64,000 bases of DNA from Klebsiella sp. RIT-PI-d (GCF_001187865.1 NZ_LGIT01000017.1:124001-188000), one strand, 5' to 3'; shown: positions 10,844 to 22,500, counted from the stretch's first letter. Notes: generated by a model not told the origin, from the sequence alone. A program made the numbers and translations.

Positions 10844-10871
10844 CTTGATGCCGGACATAGCGACCCCATCT
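10844..10871 (+). promoter_or_regulatory. dnaK P1, sigma-32 heat-shock promoter
   Basis: The -35 element CTTGATG (10844-10850) and -10 element CCCCATCT (10864-10871) are separated by 13 bp. They match the sigma-32 consensus and the arrangement I recall for the E. coli dnaK P1 promoter. It lies about 120 bp before the dnaK start. Confidence 0.9.
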
Positions 10872-10918
10872 TGTACTCAACCGCAGTGAATGAGCCTGAA
10901 AAAAAACGAATTAAGGCA

Positions 10919-10945
10919 GTTGAAACGGCACGTTTCGCCCTTATT
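10919..10945 (+). promoter_or_regulatory. dnaK P2, second sigma-32 promoter
   Basis: GTTGAAA (10919-10925) is followed by a GCCCTTATT-type -10 element ending near 10945, as in the second dnaK heat-shock promoter of E. coli. It is about 50 bp upstream of the start codon. Confidence 0.75.
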
Positions 10946-10993
10946 ACAGGTTCACAACCACATGTTGACTGAATTTTTAGTGGAGACGTTTAG

Positions 10994-12907
<1,914 letters not shown>

Positions 12908-12932
12908 TCGCCCTGATGCAGGGTAATTAATC

Positions 12933-12967
12933 AGCACGGGCGAAGAGGTTTCCTCTCCGCCCGTGCT
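12933..12967 (+). other. dnaK-dnaJ intercistronic hairpin
   Basis: A 10-bp stem, AGCACGGGCG (12933-12942) with CGCCCGTGCT (12958-12967), plus further internal pairing of AAGAGG with CCTCT. There is no T tract, so it is more likely an mRNA-stability or processing structure than a terminator. It may set the DnaK:DnaJ ratio (inference). Confidence 0.6.
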
Positions 12968-12993
12968 CGTATGTTAAGGGGCTGAAAATACCA

Positions 12994-14127
12994 ATGGCAA
13001 AGCAAGATTATTATGAGATTTTAGGCGTTCCGAAAACGGCGGATGAGCGTGAAATCAAGAAGGCGTATAAGCGCCTGGCCATGAAGTTTCATCCGGACCG
13101 TAACCAGGGTGACAAAGAGGCCGAAGCCAAATTCAAAGAAATTAAAGAAGCATATGAAATTCTGACCGATGCGCAGAAACGTGCTGCTTACGATCAATAT
13201 GGCCACGCGGCATTCGAGCAGGGTGGCATGGGCGGCGGCGGCGGTTTTGGCGGCGGTGCTGATTTTGGCGATATCTTCGGTGATGTTTTTGGCGATATCT
13301 TTGGTGGGGGGCGTGGTCGTCAGCGTGCTTCGCGCGGGTCAGACCTGCGCTATAACATGGATCTAACGCTCGAAGAGGCCGTACGCGGCGTGACTAAAGA
13401 GATCCGTATCCCGACGCTGGAAGAGTGCGATCTCTGCCACGGTAGCGGCGCTAAAAAAGGTACCCAGCCGCAGACGTGCCCGACCTGTCACGGTTCCGGT
13501 CAGGTACAGATGCGTCAGGGATTCTTCGCGGTTCAGCAGGCGTGTCCGCACTGTCAGGGACGCGGGACGTTAATTAAAGATCCGTGTACCAAATGCCACG
13601 GTCACGGCCGCGTAGAGAAAAGCAAAACGCTGTCCGTTAAAATTCCGGCAGGGGTTGATACGGGCGACCGTATTCGTCTGACTGGTGAAGGTGAAGCCGG
13701 CGAGCATGGCGCACCGGCCGGGGATCTGTATGTTCAGGTGCAGGTAAAACAGCATCCTATTTTTGAGCGTGAAGGAAATAATCTGTATTGCGAAGTACCG
13801 ATTAACTTTGCGATGGCAGCGCTGGGCGGTGAAATTGAAGTGCCGACGCTGGATGGCCGCGTGAAACTGAAAGTCCCGGGCGAAACCCAGACCGGCAAAC
13901 TGTTCCGTATGCGCGGTAAAGGCGTGAAGTCAGTACGCGGCGGAGCGCAGGGCGATTTGTTATGCCGTGTCGTCGTGGAGACTCCTGTGGGCCTTAACGA
14001 AAAGCAGAAGCAGTTGTTAAAAGATTTGCAGGATAGCTTCGGCGGCCCAACCGGAGAGCACAATAGCCCGCGATCCAAAAGTTTCTTTGATGGTGTGAAG
14101 AAGTTTTTTGATGATTTGACTCGCTAA
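12994..14127 (+). CDS. dnaJ: Co-chaperone Hsp40, DnaJ
   Basis: Delivers substrates to DnaK and stimulates its ATPase. 377 residues: J domain (1-70) with the HPD tripeptide in [10 protein letters not shown]; Gly/Phe-rich linker (~75-105); zinc-binding domain with the four repeats [24 protein letters not shown] and CTKCHGHG (~143-210); then the C-terminal substrate-binding domains. It is the second gene of the dnaKJ operon, followed by a good terminator. It marks the left border of the accessory block. Confidence 0.99.
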   Translation: MAKQDYYEILGVPKTADEREIKKAYKRLAMKFHPDRNQGDKEAEAKFKEIKEAYEILTDAQKRAAYDQYGHAAFEQGGMGGGGGFGGGADFGDIFGDVFGDIFGGGRGRQRASRGSDLRYNMDLTLEEAVRGVTKEIRIPTLEECDLCHGSGAKKGTQPQTCPTCHGSGQVQMRQGFFAVQQACPHCQGRGTLIKDPCTKCHGHGRVEKSKTLSVKIPAGVDTGDRIRLTGEGEAGEHGAPAGDLYVQVQVKQHPIFEREGNNLYCEVPINFAMAALGGEIEVPTLDGRVKLKVPGETQTGKLFRMRGKGVKSVRGGAQGDLLCRVVVETPVGLNEKQKQLLKDLQDSFGGPTGEHNSPRSKSFFDGVKKFFDDLTR

Positions 14128-14146
14128 TATCATTTACCTATGTAGA

Positions 14147-14173
14147 AGCCCGGGTCCTGCCCCGGGCTTTTTT
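14147..14173 (+). terminator. dnaKJ terminator
   Basis: AGCCCGGG (14147-14154) pairs with CCCGGGCT (14161-14168) around a 6-nt loop, followed by a run of T residues to 14173. Confidence 0.9.
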
Positions 14174-14473
14174 ATGCCCATCATTCTATTCTCGATGTGT
14201 CCGCCGAACCTGGCATTATTCATGTTCATATTAATAGAGGCGCTCAATTCCCCCTGTGGTATAGAACAGAGCCATAGTCTCAAATTTGTTAAAAATGATA
14301 TTTTTTAGCTAAATATATATGTTGTTCAAGTGAAGCTATTTTGTGGATTAATTGTTCTCAACAAACGCCATAATCTCATCAGCAAGATTTATTTATCTTT
14401 TGATAAACTGTTATTTGCATTCTTATGAGTATTATCTATATTGCATTTTTTAAATTTCAGAGGCTGACAATGG
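14174..14473. other. AT-rich intergenic region, left edge of the accessory block
   Basis: About 300 bp between the dnaJ terminator and the LysR-type gene. Base composition drops sharply to AT-rich. No ORF is supportable. It presumably holds the promoter of the downstream regulator. No integrase remnant or direct repeat was found. Confidence 0.5.
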
Positions 14474-15421
14474 ATGGGCTCGAAAAGTGACAACAAGGAA
14501 TTTGATTATAATCTGATCAAAGTGCTCGATGCTGTCATATCGGCAGGTAACGCCACGAAAGCCGCTAAAAGGTTGTCGGTAACACCGGCCGCTATTTCCC
14601 TGGCATTAAGTCGTTTACAGGAGTTTTATGAGCAGGAGCTCTTTATCAGAGGTAAAGATGGCCTGATCCCTACGACCAAAGCGCTTGAGATCCATCAAGC
14701 CTTCCGGCATGCAATGGAGCTGGTTAAAGGTACGCTAACTATTGAGCCCGGTACTATTAAAAATCCTAAAATTACTATTTTAGGTAGTGAAATTGTTGAA
14801 AGCTATTATCTTTCGCAATTGTATGAAGATGATATTTTTGAACGATTTTCCCTCCATCATTTTTCTTCACGCAACATGACTGAACATGATATGGAGCATC
14901 TGTTAAACACCGGCGATTGCGATCTTATTATTAGTCCTAAAGCGATTGTCAACCCGGCGATTGATAATCAACTTATTGACAAATTTAAAAACTTCGTCTG
15001 TATCTGTAGCGCTGATAATCTTCTTAGTGAATTGAAACAGTTGAGCCTGCATAATTTCTATTCAGCCCGTCATGCTATCTATCAATCTGGTATTTTCTCA
15101 CCGATTATGATTAATGATAACGAGTTACATAAGGAACATGATATATATAAAGGGGCACGCATGAGGGGATACGGCAGTGATTCTATCAGCGGTATTATCA
15201 GTATCATCGAGAGAACCTCATTGATCGCCCTCATGCCTTTAAAGCTGGCTCAATTTTATATAAATCAGCGCCGTTATGCCATCAAAATGGTGCAGCCGCC
15301 TCCTGAGTTAGTATTTAAAAACCTTAATGTTTATGCTTCATGGAATAAGAAAAGTAATAAGAAAAAGGATATCAAGGAGCTTGTGGATATGTTTCACACA
15401 CTTTCCTCATTCAGACGTTAA
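14474..15421 (+). CDS. LysR-family transcriptional regulator, probable regulator of the chitinase locus
   Basis: 315 residues with an N-terminal LysR winged helix: FDYNLIKVLDAVISAGNATK, then SVTPAAISLALSRLQEF (residues ~10-60), followed by a ligand-binding domain. It is the first gene of the accessory block and lies upstream of the holin gene, like ChiR in the Serratia chitinase locus and the LysR gene next to the Salmonella chitinase. The control role is inferred from context. The ATG at 14474 is chosen; the ATG at 14470 is out of frame and stops after six codons. The coding DNA is AT-rich relative to dnaJ, consistent with horizontal acquisition. Confidence 0.85.
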   Translation: MGSKSDNKEFDYNLIKVLDAVISAGNATKAAKRLSVTPAAISLALSRLQEFYEQELFIRGKDGLIPTTKALEIHQAFRHAMELVKGTLTIEPGTIKNPKITILGSEIVESYYLSQLYEDDIFERFSLHHFSSRNMTEHDMEHLLNTGDCDLIISPKAIVNPAIDNQLIDKFKNFVCICSADNLLSELKQLSLHNFYSARHAIYQSGIFSPIMINDNELHKEHDIYKGARMRGYGSDSISGIISIIERTSLIALMPLKLAQFYINQRRYAIKMVQPPPELVFKNLNVYASWNKKSNKKKDIKELVDMFHTLSSFRR

Positions 15422-15537
15422 GAGATTTATCCCGTTATATCATCAGCAAATCTATTACCCGATGATATAGATTGATTATTGTTTTAGTTTTTATTCGTTT
15501 AAATTTCTTTGTGTTAATTTAAATACAGGAGGTTAAA

Positions 15538-15885
15538 ATGTCAATTTCTAATCATATTGAAACATCCGAAGTTGTACTGCTTGAAATGGAAATCCTGACC
15601 ACTGTGATTGCTACAGGTGCCTGGGGTGGTTTTGTCAGTTTTCTACTTAAATCTGGTAAGAAGAAGCCTGAAGGTTTTCACAAAGCAGTAATGAGTTGTT
15701 TAAATCAGATTGTTATTTCGTGTTTTACCAGTTTTTTATTAAGCGCAGTGGCCGTAGAAAAAGGCTTTAGCTTCAATATGGTGTTATTATCAGCAGGCAT
15801 CGGGGGGATTTTTGCTGGGCCAATTCTCAAATTTATCGGCGAAAATATCAAAAAAACGATGAAAGATAACATTATTATAAAATAG
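15538..15885 (+). CDS. Phage-type holin (LydA-like), probable export pore of a chitinase secretion system
   Basis: 115 residues with three predicted membrane segments (around residues 19-37, 57-74 and 80-97) and a short Lys-rich C-terminus, the layout of small holins. The segments GAWGGFVSFLL and FLLSAVAVEKG resemble LydA-type holins. Holins form inner-membrane lesions that let an endolysin reach the wall; with GH108 muramidases they serve in holin/endolysin (type 10) export of large proteins, for example in Serratia chitinase secretion. A strong AGGAGG precedes the ATG. The gene lies 116 bp after the LysR gene and is convergent with the muramidase. Holin assignment is by topology and context. 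Confidence 0.75.
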   Translation: MSISNHIETSEVVLLEMEILTTVIATGAWGGFVSFLLKSGKKKPEGFHKAVMSCLNQIVISCFTSFLLSAVAVEKGFSFNMVLLSAGIGGIFAGPILKFIGENIKKTMKDNIIIK

Positions 15886-15889
15886 TAGC

Positions 15890-15921
15890 ATAAGGCTCAT
15901 TTGAGCCTTATTTGTTTTATT
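15890..15921 (+). terminator. Terminator after the holin gene
   Basis: A 9-bp stem, ATAAGGCTC (15890-15898) with GAGCCTTAT (15903-15911), has a 4-nt loop and is followed by ttgttttatt. It lies between convergent genes. Confidence 0.8.
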
Positions 15922-15947
15922 TATATGCCGATCCATTTTTTATATTA

Positions 15948-16481
15948 TTATGCTACACGGTTTTTAATCCACCCGTAGATAAAGTCTTCATTTTGCGGGC
16001 GCTGTTCTGTGATATTCAGATAATATGCGCCCTGACTACAATTAAGCGCCTCAACCAGCACATGCATTCCTTCGTCCCCGCGCCAGCTGAGGAATGCTTT
16101 CAGCGCTTCCACCGTACGTGGCCCAATCTGACCGTCGACGTTGATATCATTATAATTTTTTTGTTCGCGATTCAGTACGTTAAGCCAGCGCTGAAGCCAC
16201 AGGCAGGGCAGACGGGGACCAATATTAACGGCGGCATCGCAAAGCTCAAATGCGACTGGCCATGAAACTTGTGAAATAAGATCAAAACCCGGTCTTATCC
16301 AGTACTCATTTTCGAGAATAGCGTAAGCATCAATGCGCGTCATGTCCTGCATACTACCATTATAACCGTTTGCACGCGCCGTTTTTTCTGTAATTCCCCA
16401 GTTTGTTTCTCCTCCGCGATCATTCGGATGATTGGCATAGCCACCTTCAGTTATTAAAATCCCATCAATTACTGGATTCAT
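15948..16481 (-). CDS. GH108 N-acetylmuramidase (TtsA/endolysin type) with C-terminal peptidoglycan-binding domain
   Basis: 177 residues, the size of TtsA-type muramidases. The catalytic glutamate is Glu12 in ITEGGYANHPNDRGG, followed by TNWGIT, the GH108 signature. The C-terminal half (QIGPRTVEALKAF, about residue 118 onward) is the matching peptidoglycan-binding domain. There is no signal peptide, so access to the wall would need the holin. Start ATG at 16481 has AAGGGA upstream. It is the second gene of a minus-strand pair, 18 bp after the winged-helix regulator. Expected role: local opening of peptidoglycan for enzyme export. A stray prophage endolysin is the alternative, but no other phage genes are present. 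Confidence 0.85.
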   Translation of the reverse strand: MNPVIDGILITEGGYANHPNDRGGETNWGITEKTARANGYNGSMQDMTRIDAYAILENEYWIRPGFDLISQVSWPVAFELCDAAVNIGPRLPCLWLQRWLNVLNREQKNYNDINVDGQIGPRTVEALKAFLSWRGDEGMHVLVEALNCSQGAYYLNITEQRPQNEDFIYGWIKNRVA

Positions 16482-16499
16482 TTTATTCCCTTAAAATTA

Positions 16500-16946
16500 T
16501 CAGCGAGTCGTAAAGTAGCACGCGACGGCGACGGCTACCGCAGTAATAACGGTCGCCATGATCTTTGTTGACGGTTTGAACAACATTTGCCAACCTTTAT
16601 TAACTTCCTTATTAATCGATTTTACCGGGATTTGACTATTGACCTGAATCCCTTTTCGTGGAACCGTAATTAAAAAATCATTCACACCCAATGATTTTAG
16701 ATCCCGGCGAATTAAGTAAAGGATTTGTGTCAGGTTTGCATCGTTAACAAAGTTTCCGCGACTTCCCCATAATGCGGTTGTGAGCAGTTGACGTTCAATA
16801 ACTTCCATTTGTGAGTTTTCAATGATGAAGCTAAGGCATCTCGCACGCATTGCTGTCATTTTAACAACCAGCGAGTTTGAGATGCTCCTTAACTCATTAT
16901 TCCTTTCATTGTAGATACAATTGTTATTGATTATATAGGTTTTCAT
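16500..16946 (-). CDS. Short CadC/ToxR-like winged-helix regulator with a C-terminal membrane anchor
   Basis: 148 residues. Residues ~1-105 form an OmpR-type winged helix (ERQLLTTALWGSRGNFVNDA, TQILYLIRRDLKSLG, ITVPRKGIQ), as in CadC. One membrane segment (~126-145, MATVITAVAVAVACYF) ends at the last residues, so there is essentially no periplasmic sensor domain. Co-oriented and probably co-transcribed with the muramidase, and divergent from the chitinase across about 400 bp. Probably controls the muramidase and/or chitinase promoter (inference). AAGGATGATGTTATG supports the start. Confidence 0.8.
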   Translation of the reverse strand: MKTYIINNNCIYNERNNELRSISNSLVVKMTAMRARCLSFIIENSQMEVIERQLLTTALWGSRGNFVNDANLTQILYLIRRDLKSLGVNDFLITVPRKGIQVNSQIPVKSINKEVNKGWQMLFKPSTKIMATVITAVAVAVACYFTTR

Positions 16947-17342
16947 AACATCATCCTTTAGAAAATCACATCCTGTTTTGTGTGCTTTTAATATTAATTA
17001 TAAGGATTTACTCATTCCATAGTTTCTCATGTGTTTTATTATTTTGAAAATGAGAAAAATGAGAAAAAGGAGATCGCTCACGAAAAATGCCTCCTTTTAA
17101 ATGCGATTTAATTCGCTTTTAAATGAAATTTAATAGGGTGGGCGTGACACGTTTCTACTAACGCTATGCAGGGCTGTTAGCATGATGAGAAAGAGGCTTT
17201 TATCTCTGTAGTCTCATTATTTTAGTGATTTAGGTATCAACTGAATATGTGATGTTTTGTGATTAGCCATTTGGCCGATGCCGGCGGATTATGGGCTCCG
17301 CAGAACGACCTGCGACAAAATTTAAATTAAAAGGAAATTAAC
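16947..17342. promoter_or_regulatory. Divergent control region between the winged-helix regulator and the first chitinase
   Basis: 396 bp, AT-rich, no ORF. It contains two direct repeats (17094-17112 and 17116-17134), a purine-rich AAAATGAG tandem near 17047-17063 that can pair with the upstream TTTCTCAT at about 17023, and a 12-mer (17256-17267) shared with the second chitinase promoter. AAAAGGAA lies just before the chitinase ATG. Confidence 0.6.
17094..17134. repeat. Pair of 19-bp direct repeats upstream of the chitinase, candidate operator
   Basis: CTTTTAAATGCGATTTAAT (17094-17112) and CTTTTAAATGAAATTTAAT (17116-17134) differ at two positions. Their 22-bp period is about two helical turns, as expected for tandem binding by a winged-helix regulator such as the divergent CadC-like protein. 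Regulatory function is inferred. Confidence 0.55.
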
Positions 17343-19430
17343 ATGACTCAGAGCAAATTAATTAAGGGTGATACCCTTACAGAAACCAGTAACGCTGCAG
17401 ACGGATTTAACCCAGCGACTGACGTTAGCAAATTTAGCTATACATCTGCTCGTGTAGCTAAATCGGTTTATAACCAGTACAAAGCTGATGCGAAAAAACC
17501 AAAAGTATTCGGTTATTTCACTGACTGGTCTCAGTACGATTCCCGTTTACAGGGCATTGATACTCCGTCTGAGCGTGGCCGTGGTTACGATCTGGCTAAT
17601 GTATCACCTACCGCTTATGACAAAATTATCGCCGGTTTTGTTGGCATTGTTGGTTTCCATAAAGTCGATGGCCAGTACCGTGACGTGGTTGCTGAAGCAG
17701 CAGAACTGTGCGGTAAAGTGAAGTATGAGCCGACTTTCCTCGATCCGTGGGGCGATTTCCAGAGCTATGTTAACGTCGGTCATACCGAAAGCGGCTGGGA
17801 TGTTGATCCGAAAACCGTTACTCAGGCTAACACTAAAGGCTTCCTCGGTGGTCTGCGCGATCTGCAGGCAAAAGCGAAGCAGCAGGGCCATAACCTGGAA
17901 CTGTCCATGAGCATCGGCGGCTGGTCCATGAGTAACGGCTTCCATGAAATGGCATCCACTGATGCATCCCGTAAAACCTTCGCTAAAGGTCTGGTTAAAC
18001 TGTTCAAACAGTTCCCGATGTTCAGCGGTGTGGATCTGGACTGGGAATATCCGAACGTAGAAGGCGCGGGTAATCCTTACGGCCCGGAAGATGGTGCAAA
18101 CTTCGCGCTAATGATCGCTGAAGTCCGTAAACAGCTGACTGCGGCAGGCCGCTCTGATGTCGTTATCTCTATCGCATCTTCTGCTGTTGTCGCGAACCTG
18201 GCTTATGCAGGTGTGAACACGCTGCGTGAAGCGGGTCTGGATTACGTTAACGTAATGACTTATGACTTCTTCGGTACGCCGTGGGCAGAAACCCTGACTC
18301 ACCATACCAACCTGAAAGCGCTGACCGCAGGCGGTTGGGGTGTTGATACCGTGATTGAATATTTGCTGGCAGAAGGCTTCCCGGCTGACTGTATCAACGT
18401 GGGTTATGCCGGTTATACCCGTAATGGTCGCAATGCTGAAATCACCAGTTTCTCTCCGCTGGAAGGCACTTATAACCCTGGCGAAGGCGAAACTACCGGT
18501 TCTTTCGAATCCGGCACCTCTGAATGGTATGACGTGATTTACAACTACCTGGATCTGGAAAACCAGAAAGGCCGTAACGGCTTTAACGTTTATACCGATC
18601 GGGTTGCAGATGCTGACTACCTGTATAGCCCGGAATCTAAACTGTTCATGTCTCTGGACACTCCGCGCAGTGTAAAAGCGAAAGGCGAATATGCAGCTAA
18701 ATTAGGCCTGGGCGGCGTATTTACCTGGACTGTTGATCAGGACAACGGCGTGCTGGTTAACGCCGCGCGTGAAGGTCTGGGCTATGAGCTGACCAAAGAA
18801 GTTATCGACATGGAGCCGTTCTACTTTGAGGGCATCAATGTTGAACCGAAAGACGAAGACGAAGACGAAGGCCAGAAGGTCAATCATGCACCAAAAGCGG
18901 CGATTGAAATGCGCGTTGTGGGTGGTTCACGCGTTCAGTTGTCCGGCGCGAAATCGTCCGATGAAGATAAAGACGCACTGACTTTCAGCTGGGGCGTTCC
19001 TGTTGCCATCACCGTCGCTGATAAAACGGCTGAAGTGATCGAGTTCGTTGTTCCGGAAGTGACTGAAGAAACTCAGTTCCAGTTTACCCTGTTTGTTCGT
19101 GACTGCTGGAATGAACCTTCAACTCAGCAACGTTTTGTGCTGAATGTTGTCGCGCCGCTGGCTGATGCACAACCGACAGATGAAGACATCATTCCTGAAC
19201 CTCAGGACGACGACATTATTCCTGAGCCGGAAGATGAGACGCCGGCAGACGACAAAACGGCACCTTATGCTGAGTGGGACTCTAATAAAGTGTATGGCGC
19301 AAACTGGGGAATCTTCGAAACCGTTAGCTGGAAAGGCCATAACTATCAGGTGAACTGGTGGTCTTGTGGCGACCAGCCAGACCTGAACTGCGGAGCAGGC
19401 GGTGCATGGACCGATCTCGGGGCCTACTAA
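17343..19430 (+). CDS. chiA: GH18 chitinase with C-terminal chitin-binding domain and no signal peptide
   Basis: 695 residues. The GH18 barrel (~50-490) has SMSIGGWSMSNGF and the catalytic motif SGVDLDWEYP, with Asp231, Asp233 and acid/base Glu235; the first Asp of the usual DGxDxDxE is Ser228. An Ig-like domain (~515-600, HAPKAAIEM...FVLNVV), an acidic linker and a CBM5/12 chitin-binding module (YAEWDSNKVYGANWG, then NYQVNWWSCGD) follow. The N-terminus (MTQSKLIKGDTLTETSNAAD) is hydrophilic, so Sec/Tat export is unlikely; the adjacent holin and muramidase are the probable export route. It degrades chitin or related GlcNAc polymers. Symbol follows the Salmonella-type locus. Confidence 0.93.
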   Translation: MTQSKLIKGDTLTETSNAADGFNPATDVSKFSYTSARVAKSVYNQYKADAKKPKVFGYFTDWSQYDSRLQGIDTPSERGRGYDLANVSPTAYDKIIAGFVGIVGFHKVDGQYRDVVAEAAELCGKVKYEPTFLDPWGDFQSYVNVGHTESGWDVDPKTVTQANTKGFLGGLRDLQAKAKQQGHNLELSMSIGGWSMSNGFHEMASTDASRKTFAKGLVKLFKQFPMFSGVDLDWEYPNVEGAGNPYGPEDGANFALMIAEVRKQLTAAGRSDVVISIASSAVVANLAYAGVNTLREAGLDYVNVMTYDFFGTPWAETLTHHTNLKALTAGGWGVDTVIEYLLAEGFPADCINVGYAGYTRNGRNAEITSFSPLEGTYNPGEGETTGSFESGTSEWYDVIYNYLDLENQKGRNGFNVYTDRVADADYLYSPESKLFMSLDTPRSVKAKGEYAAKLGLGGVFTWTVDQDNGVLVNAAREGLGYELTKEVIDMEPFYFEGINVEPKDEDEDEGQKVNHAPKAAIEMRVVGGSRVQLSGAKSSDEDKDALTFSWGVPVAITVADKTAEVIEFVVPEVTEETQFQFTLFVRDCWNEPSTQQRFVLNVVAPLADAQPTDEDIIPEPQDDDIIPEPEDETPADDKTAPYAEWDSNKVYGANWGIFETVSWKGHNYQVNWWSCGDQPDLNCGAGGAWTDLGAY

Positions 19431-19472
19431 TTAACCATCTTGTTAATGCTACTTGTATTTAGTTAACGCCAG

Positions 19473-19497
19473 GGCCTCGATAATTCGGGGCCTTTTT
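19473..19497 (+). terminator. Terminator after the first chitinase
   Basis: GGCCTCG (19473-19479) pairs with CGGGGCC (19486-19492, one G-T pair), followed by TTTTT. It separates the chitinase from the next gene on the same strand. Confidence 0.75.
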
Positions 19498-19520
19498 CCA
19501 CTAAGGATAGAGGATTTATT

Positions 19521-22500
19521 ATGTCGGCTATTTCAATTAAGAGTAGCGCATTCGATACGCAGAGCTGGTATCAAAAGGTCACGCTGACATTGACCAATAG
19601 CACTAATAATACAGTTGATCTTAACCACGCCATTATTCATTTCATTGCCTCAGGGCATCCCGATCCGTGGGGGAATTTTGGCGGCGATCTGCGGGGAAAT
19701 CAGCCCTTAACTTTGCGCGAACAGCCGCAGGGACGATCGAATGCGATCGATATGACCATTAATAATAGTGGTGCATTGTTATTGGCTCCGGGACAAAGTG
19801 GTGAACTTTTTTTTAGCCTTGCTGCGGCAAAAGTTCCGGTAACGTTGTCAGAATTTACCCTGACGCTGGCATCTGAACCGACAGATATGATCCCGGAAGA
19901 TGACGATGAGGATCTGCAGCCAGAGCCAGAAGATGACATTAGACCAGCACCAGAACCAGAACCAGCACCAGAATCAGAACCTCAGCCTGTACCTGAACCT
20001 GCCTTTGGCGAGGGCATCACGCTGACAGCCAGTGACATTAACGCTAACAGCTGGTATCAACGCGTATCATTAACGCTGAAAAACGGTTATACCTCGGCCA
20101 TTGACCTGAACCAGCTAAAAATAACGTTTACTGCCAGCGCGCATCCCGATCCCTACAGTTCATTCAGCGGCACACTTACGGGCAATCAGCCGATTAAGCT
20201 GGGTAGCGACGGTGGCTGGCCTGCCGAAAAAAATAGTATTACTATTAATAATGACAGCCCTATGAAGCTGGGTGCAGGGAAATCTGCCGGGCTGGATTTT
20301 TATCTGGCAGCAACACAAACCCCAGTGGTGATTAATGATTTGCAGGCGACGCTGGCACACGATCCCGGCCGTCAGGGGCAAATAGAATTTATCTTTCCTG
20401 CTCAGTCAGAAACAACAACGCTGAAGCCTGCATTCGATCTCGTGTATCCGGATGGCACGCTTAAAAATTATATCGGTGAATGGGGTCAGACTTTAACCGT
20501 GACCGATCTCATGGCCGGTCAATACATTATCAACATTTCCGATCTGCAAAATGATGATATGCATATTGCCCCGCTGAAGGAGACGCTGAATGTCACGCTT
20601 GATTCCATACAGGATAGCCAGCAATGTCAGATAGCGTATCAGCCAGCAGTTCTCTTTGCTGCCATCATACTTAAGCTGGATATCCCCTCCTGTAACGGCG
20701 GCGTGATTAGCGCAGAGCTGTGGAACAGTCATAATGTTGTCGAGCGTACTGTCACTCTTGTTGCGGGCAAAGAATTACGCGTTACCCGCTTAACCGCGGC
20801 GCAACGTTATGAGGTTCGTCTGCTATCTGCCTGTTTCAATAACCAGTCAATTAGCTCTCCCTCTCACGCTACAGTGGCAATTCCGCAAGCAGGACACGAA
20901 ACCGTCGTTAACGTTGGTTACCAGCAGAAAAATATTGATACCGTGGGTTTTGTCGATGTGAAGGCGACGGTCCTGGGCCTGCCAAAAGGAACAACCGCAC
21001 AGCATTATCGTTTACGCAGTGGAAGCGGGAAGGGGGAATATCAGTATCTGCTGACCCTTGAAAGCCATAGTCAGCAGCAGTCATTCCCCATGCGCGTTGC
21101 ACCGGGCATGTATGCTGTTGAGGTTGCCGATGTACATTCTGATGGCGCTATCTGGCAGTGTGAAAACAACGAGGCACTGCGGTTGCTGCAAAACAGTAAT
21201 GTCATTACGCTCAGTTTCGAAAAGGGCGTGACATTACAGGTGCGCGGCTGGCCTGATTATGTTGCTCATGGCGGCGTTACCGTGAATGCGGCTGAGACAC
21301 CGGCGTTGTATCGGGATGTTCCTGTTAGCGCATTGTTTAAGTATGACGGATTCGACGGCGGTGGCGATGCTATTCCTGCAAAAGAAATGGATCTTAACAG
21401 TGACGGCTTCCTTGACTACGATCTGTTGCCGATCCACAAAACAGTCCCGCTGGTGCGGCAGATCGAAAAAGAATCCGGGCGTTCGGTGATGCCAGTAATG
21501 GTGGTGTATACCGCCAATGCCAGTGGCGGCAGCGCCGTGAGCGATCTTCAGGATAATCAGAAGTTATGTAATCATTTCGGTAATTTAATTACTCAGTGTC
21601 AGGCTGCACAGTCTTATAAAGATGATGCCCATCCTGTTCCGGCAACTTTCGTTCTGAATCCGGATTTTCTCGGCGCAATGCAGCAGGAACCTTATGGCTA
21701 TCAGGCGGTAAGACAGAAAAATAGCATACCGGTTAACGCCCAGCTTGCGGAAGCGGTAAAAGCACTCGCGCCAGTGCTTCACTACAGTATCCCTGCGCTT
21801 CCGGTATTGAGCAACGATCTGTATGGCTATGTTCAGGCAATTAACTACATTGTTCATCAGTTTGCGCCGGATGTTGCGTTTGGCTGGCAGACTAACGTCT
21901 GGTCAACCGGTACGGCTGACTGGGTATTGCGTGAAAATGCCGATCCACAGGATCAGGGCAAGCAAATTGCCAGCTTTATCAACGAACTTGGCGTTTATGA
22001 CGGCAACTACGTCCCTGATTTTATTGCATTCGATAAATTTGAGCGCGATTGCTTCAGCCCGGATGCGCTGGCGCATTATGGCTGGAATGCCACCTGTTGG
22101 CTCAACTATCTTGGTATGGTCAGGCAGGCCGCGAAAGATCTGAATAAACCCGCCATGCTTTGGCAAATTCCTGGCGGGCATATGCCAACGGCGGAAGAGG
22201 GTATCTCAAAAATCAGCGAGAGTCATTTTGCATCAGGCGGCTCTTTCTTCATGGGGGATAAGCGTATCGGCACTGACGTTGAAATGATATCGGCTACCCT
22301 AAAAAATATTGCTTTCAATAAAGCAACGTACGGTGTAGCGACGGTAGGGGATTTTCTGCGCAAAGATGCGGGTTACGACTGGGGACAAATGCAGGCGTTG
22401 AATCTGCCGGAGTATAACGTCTTCTCTGTCTTGTGGGGCGGCGGTTCAACCGTGAGCATCGCCACTATTCATTCCAATGGCGAAGACGGAGGCTGGCTGG

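Larger units (their letters stand above)
10461..10993. other. satP-dnaK intergenic region
   Basis: 533 bp without a supportable gene; E. coli has yaaW/yaaI-type ORFs here and they are absent. The left part carries the divergent satP start region. The segment 10620-10800 is GC-rich with no recognisable coding pattern. The right part carries the two dnaK heat-shock promoters. I see nothing else. Confidence 0.6.

Noticed and set aside
15538-16481. Holin and muramidase as remnants of a prophage
   Set aside because: No integrase, capsid, tail or replication gene is near, and both genes are intact beside signal-less chitinases, which fits an export system better. A phage origin of the individual genes remains possible.
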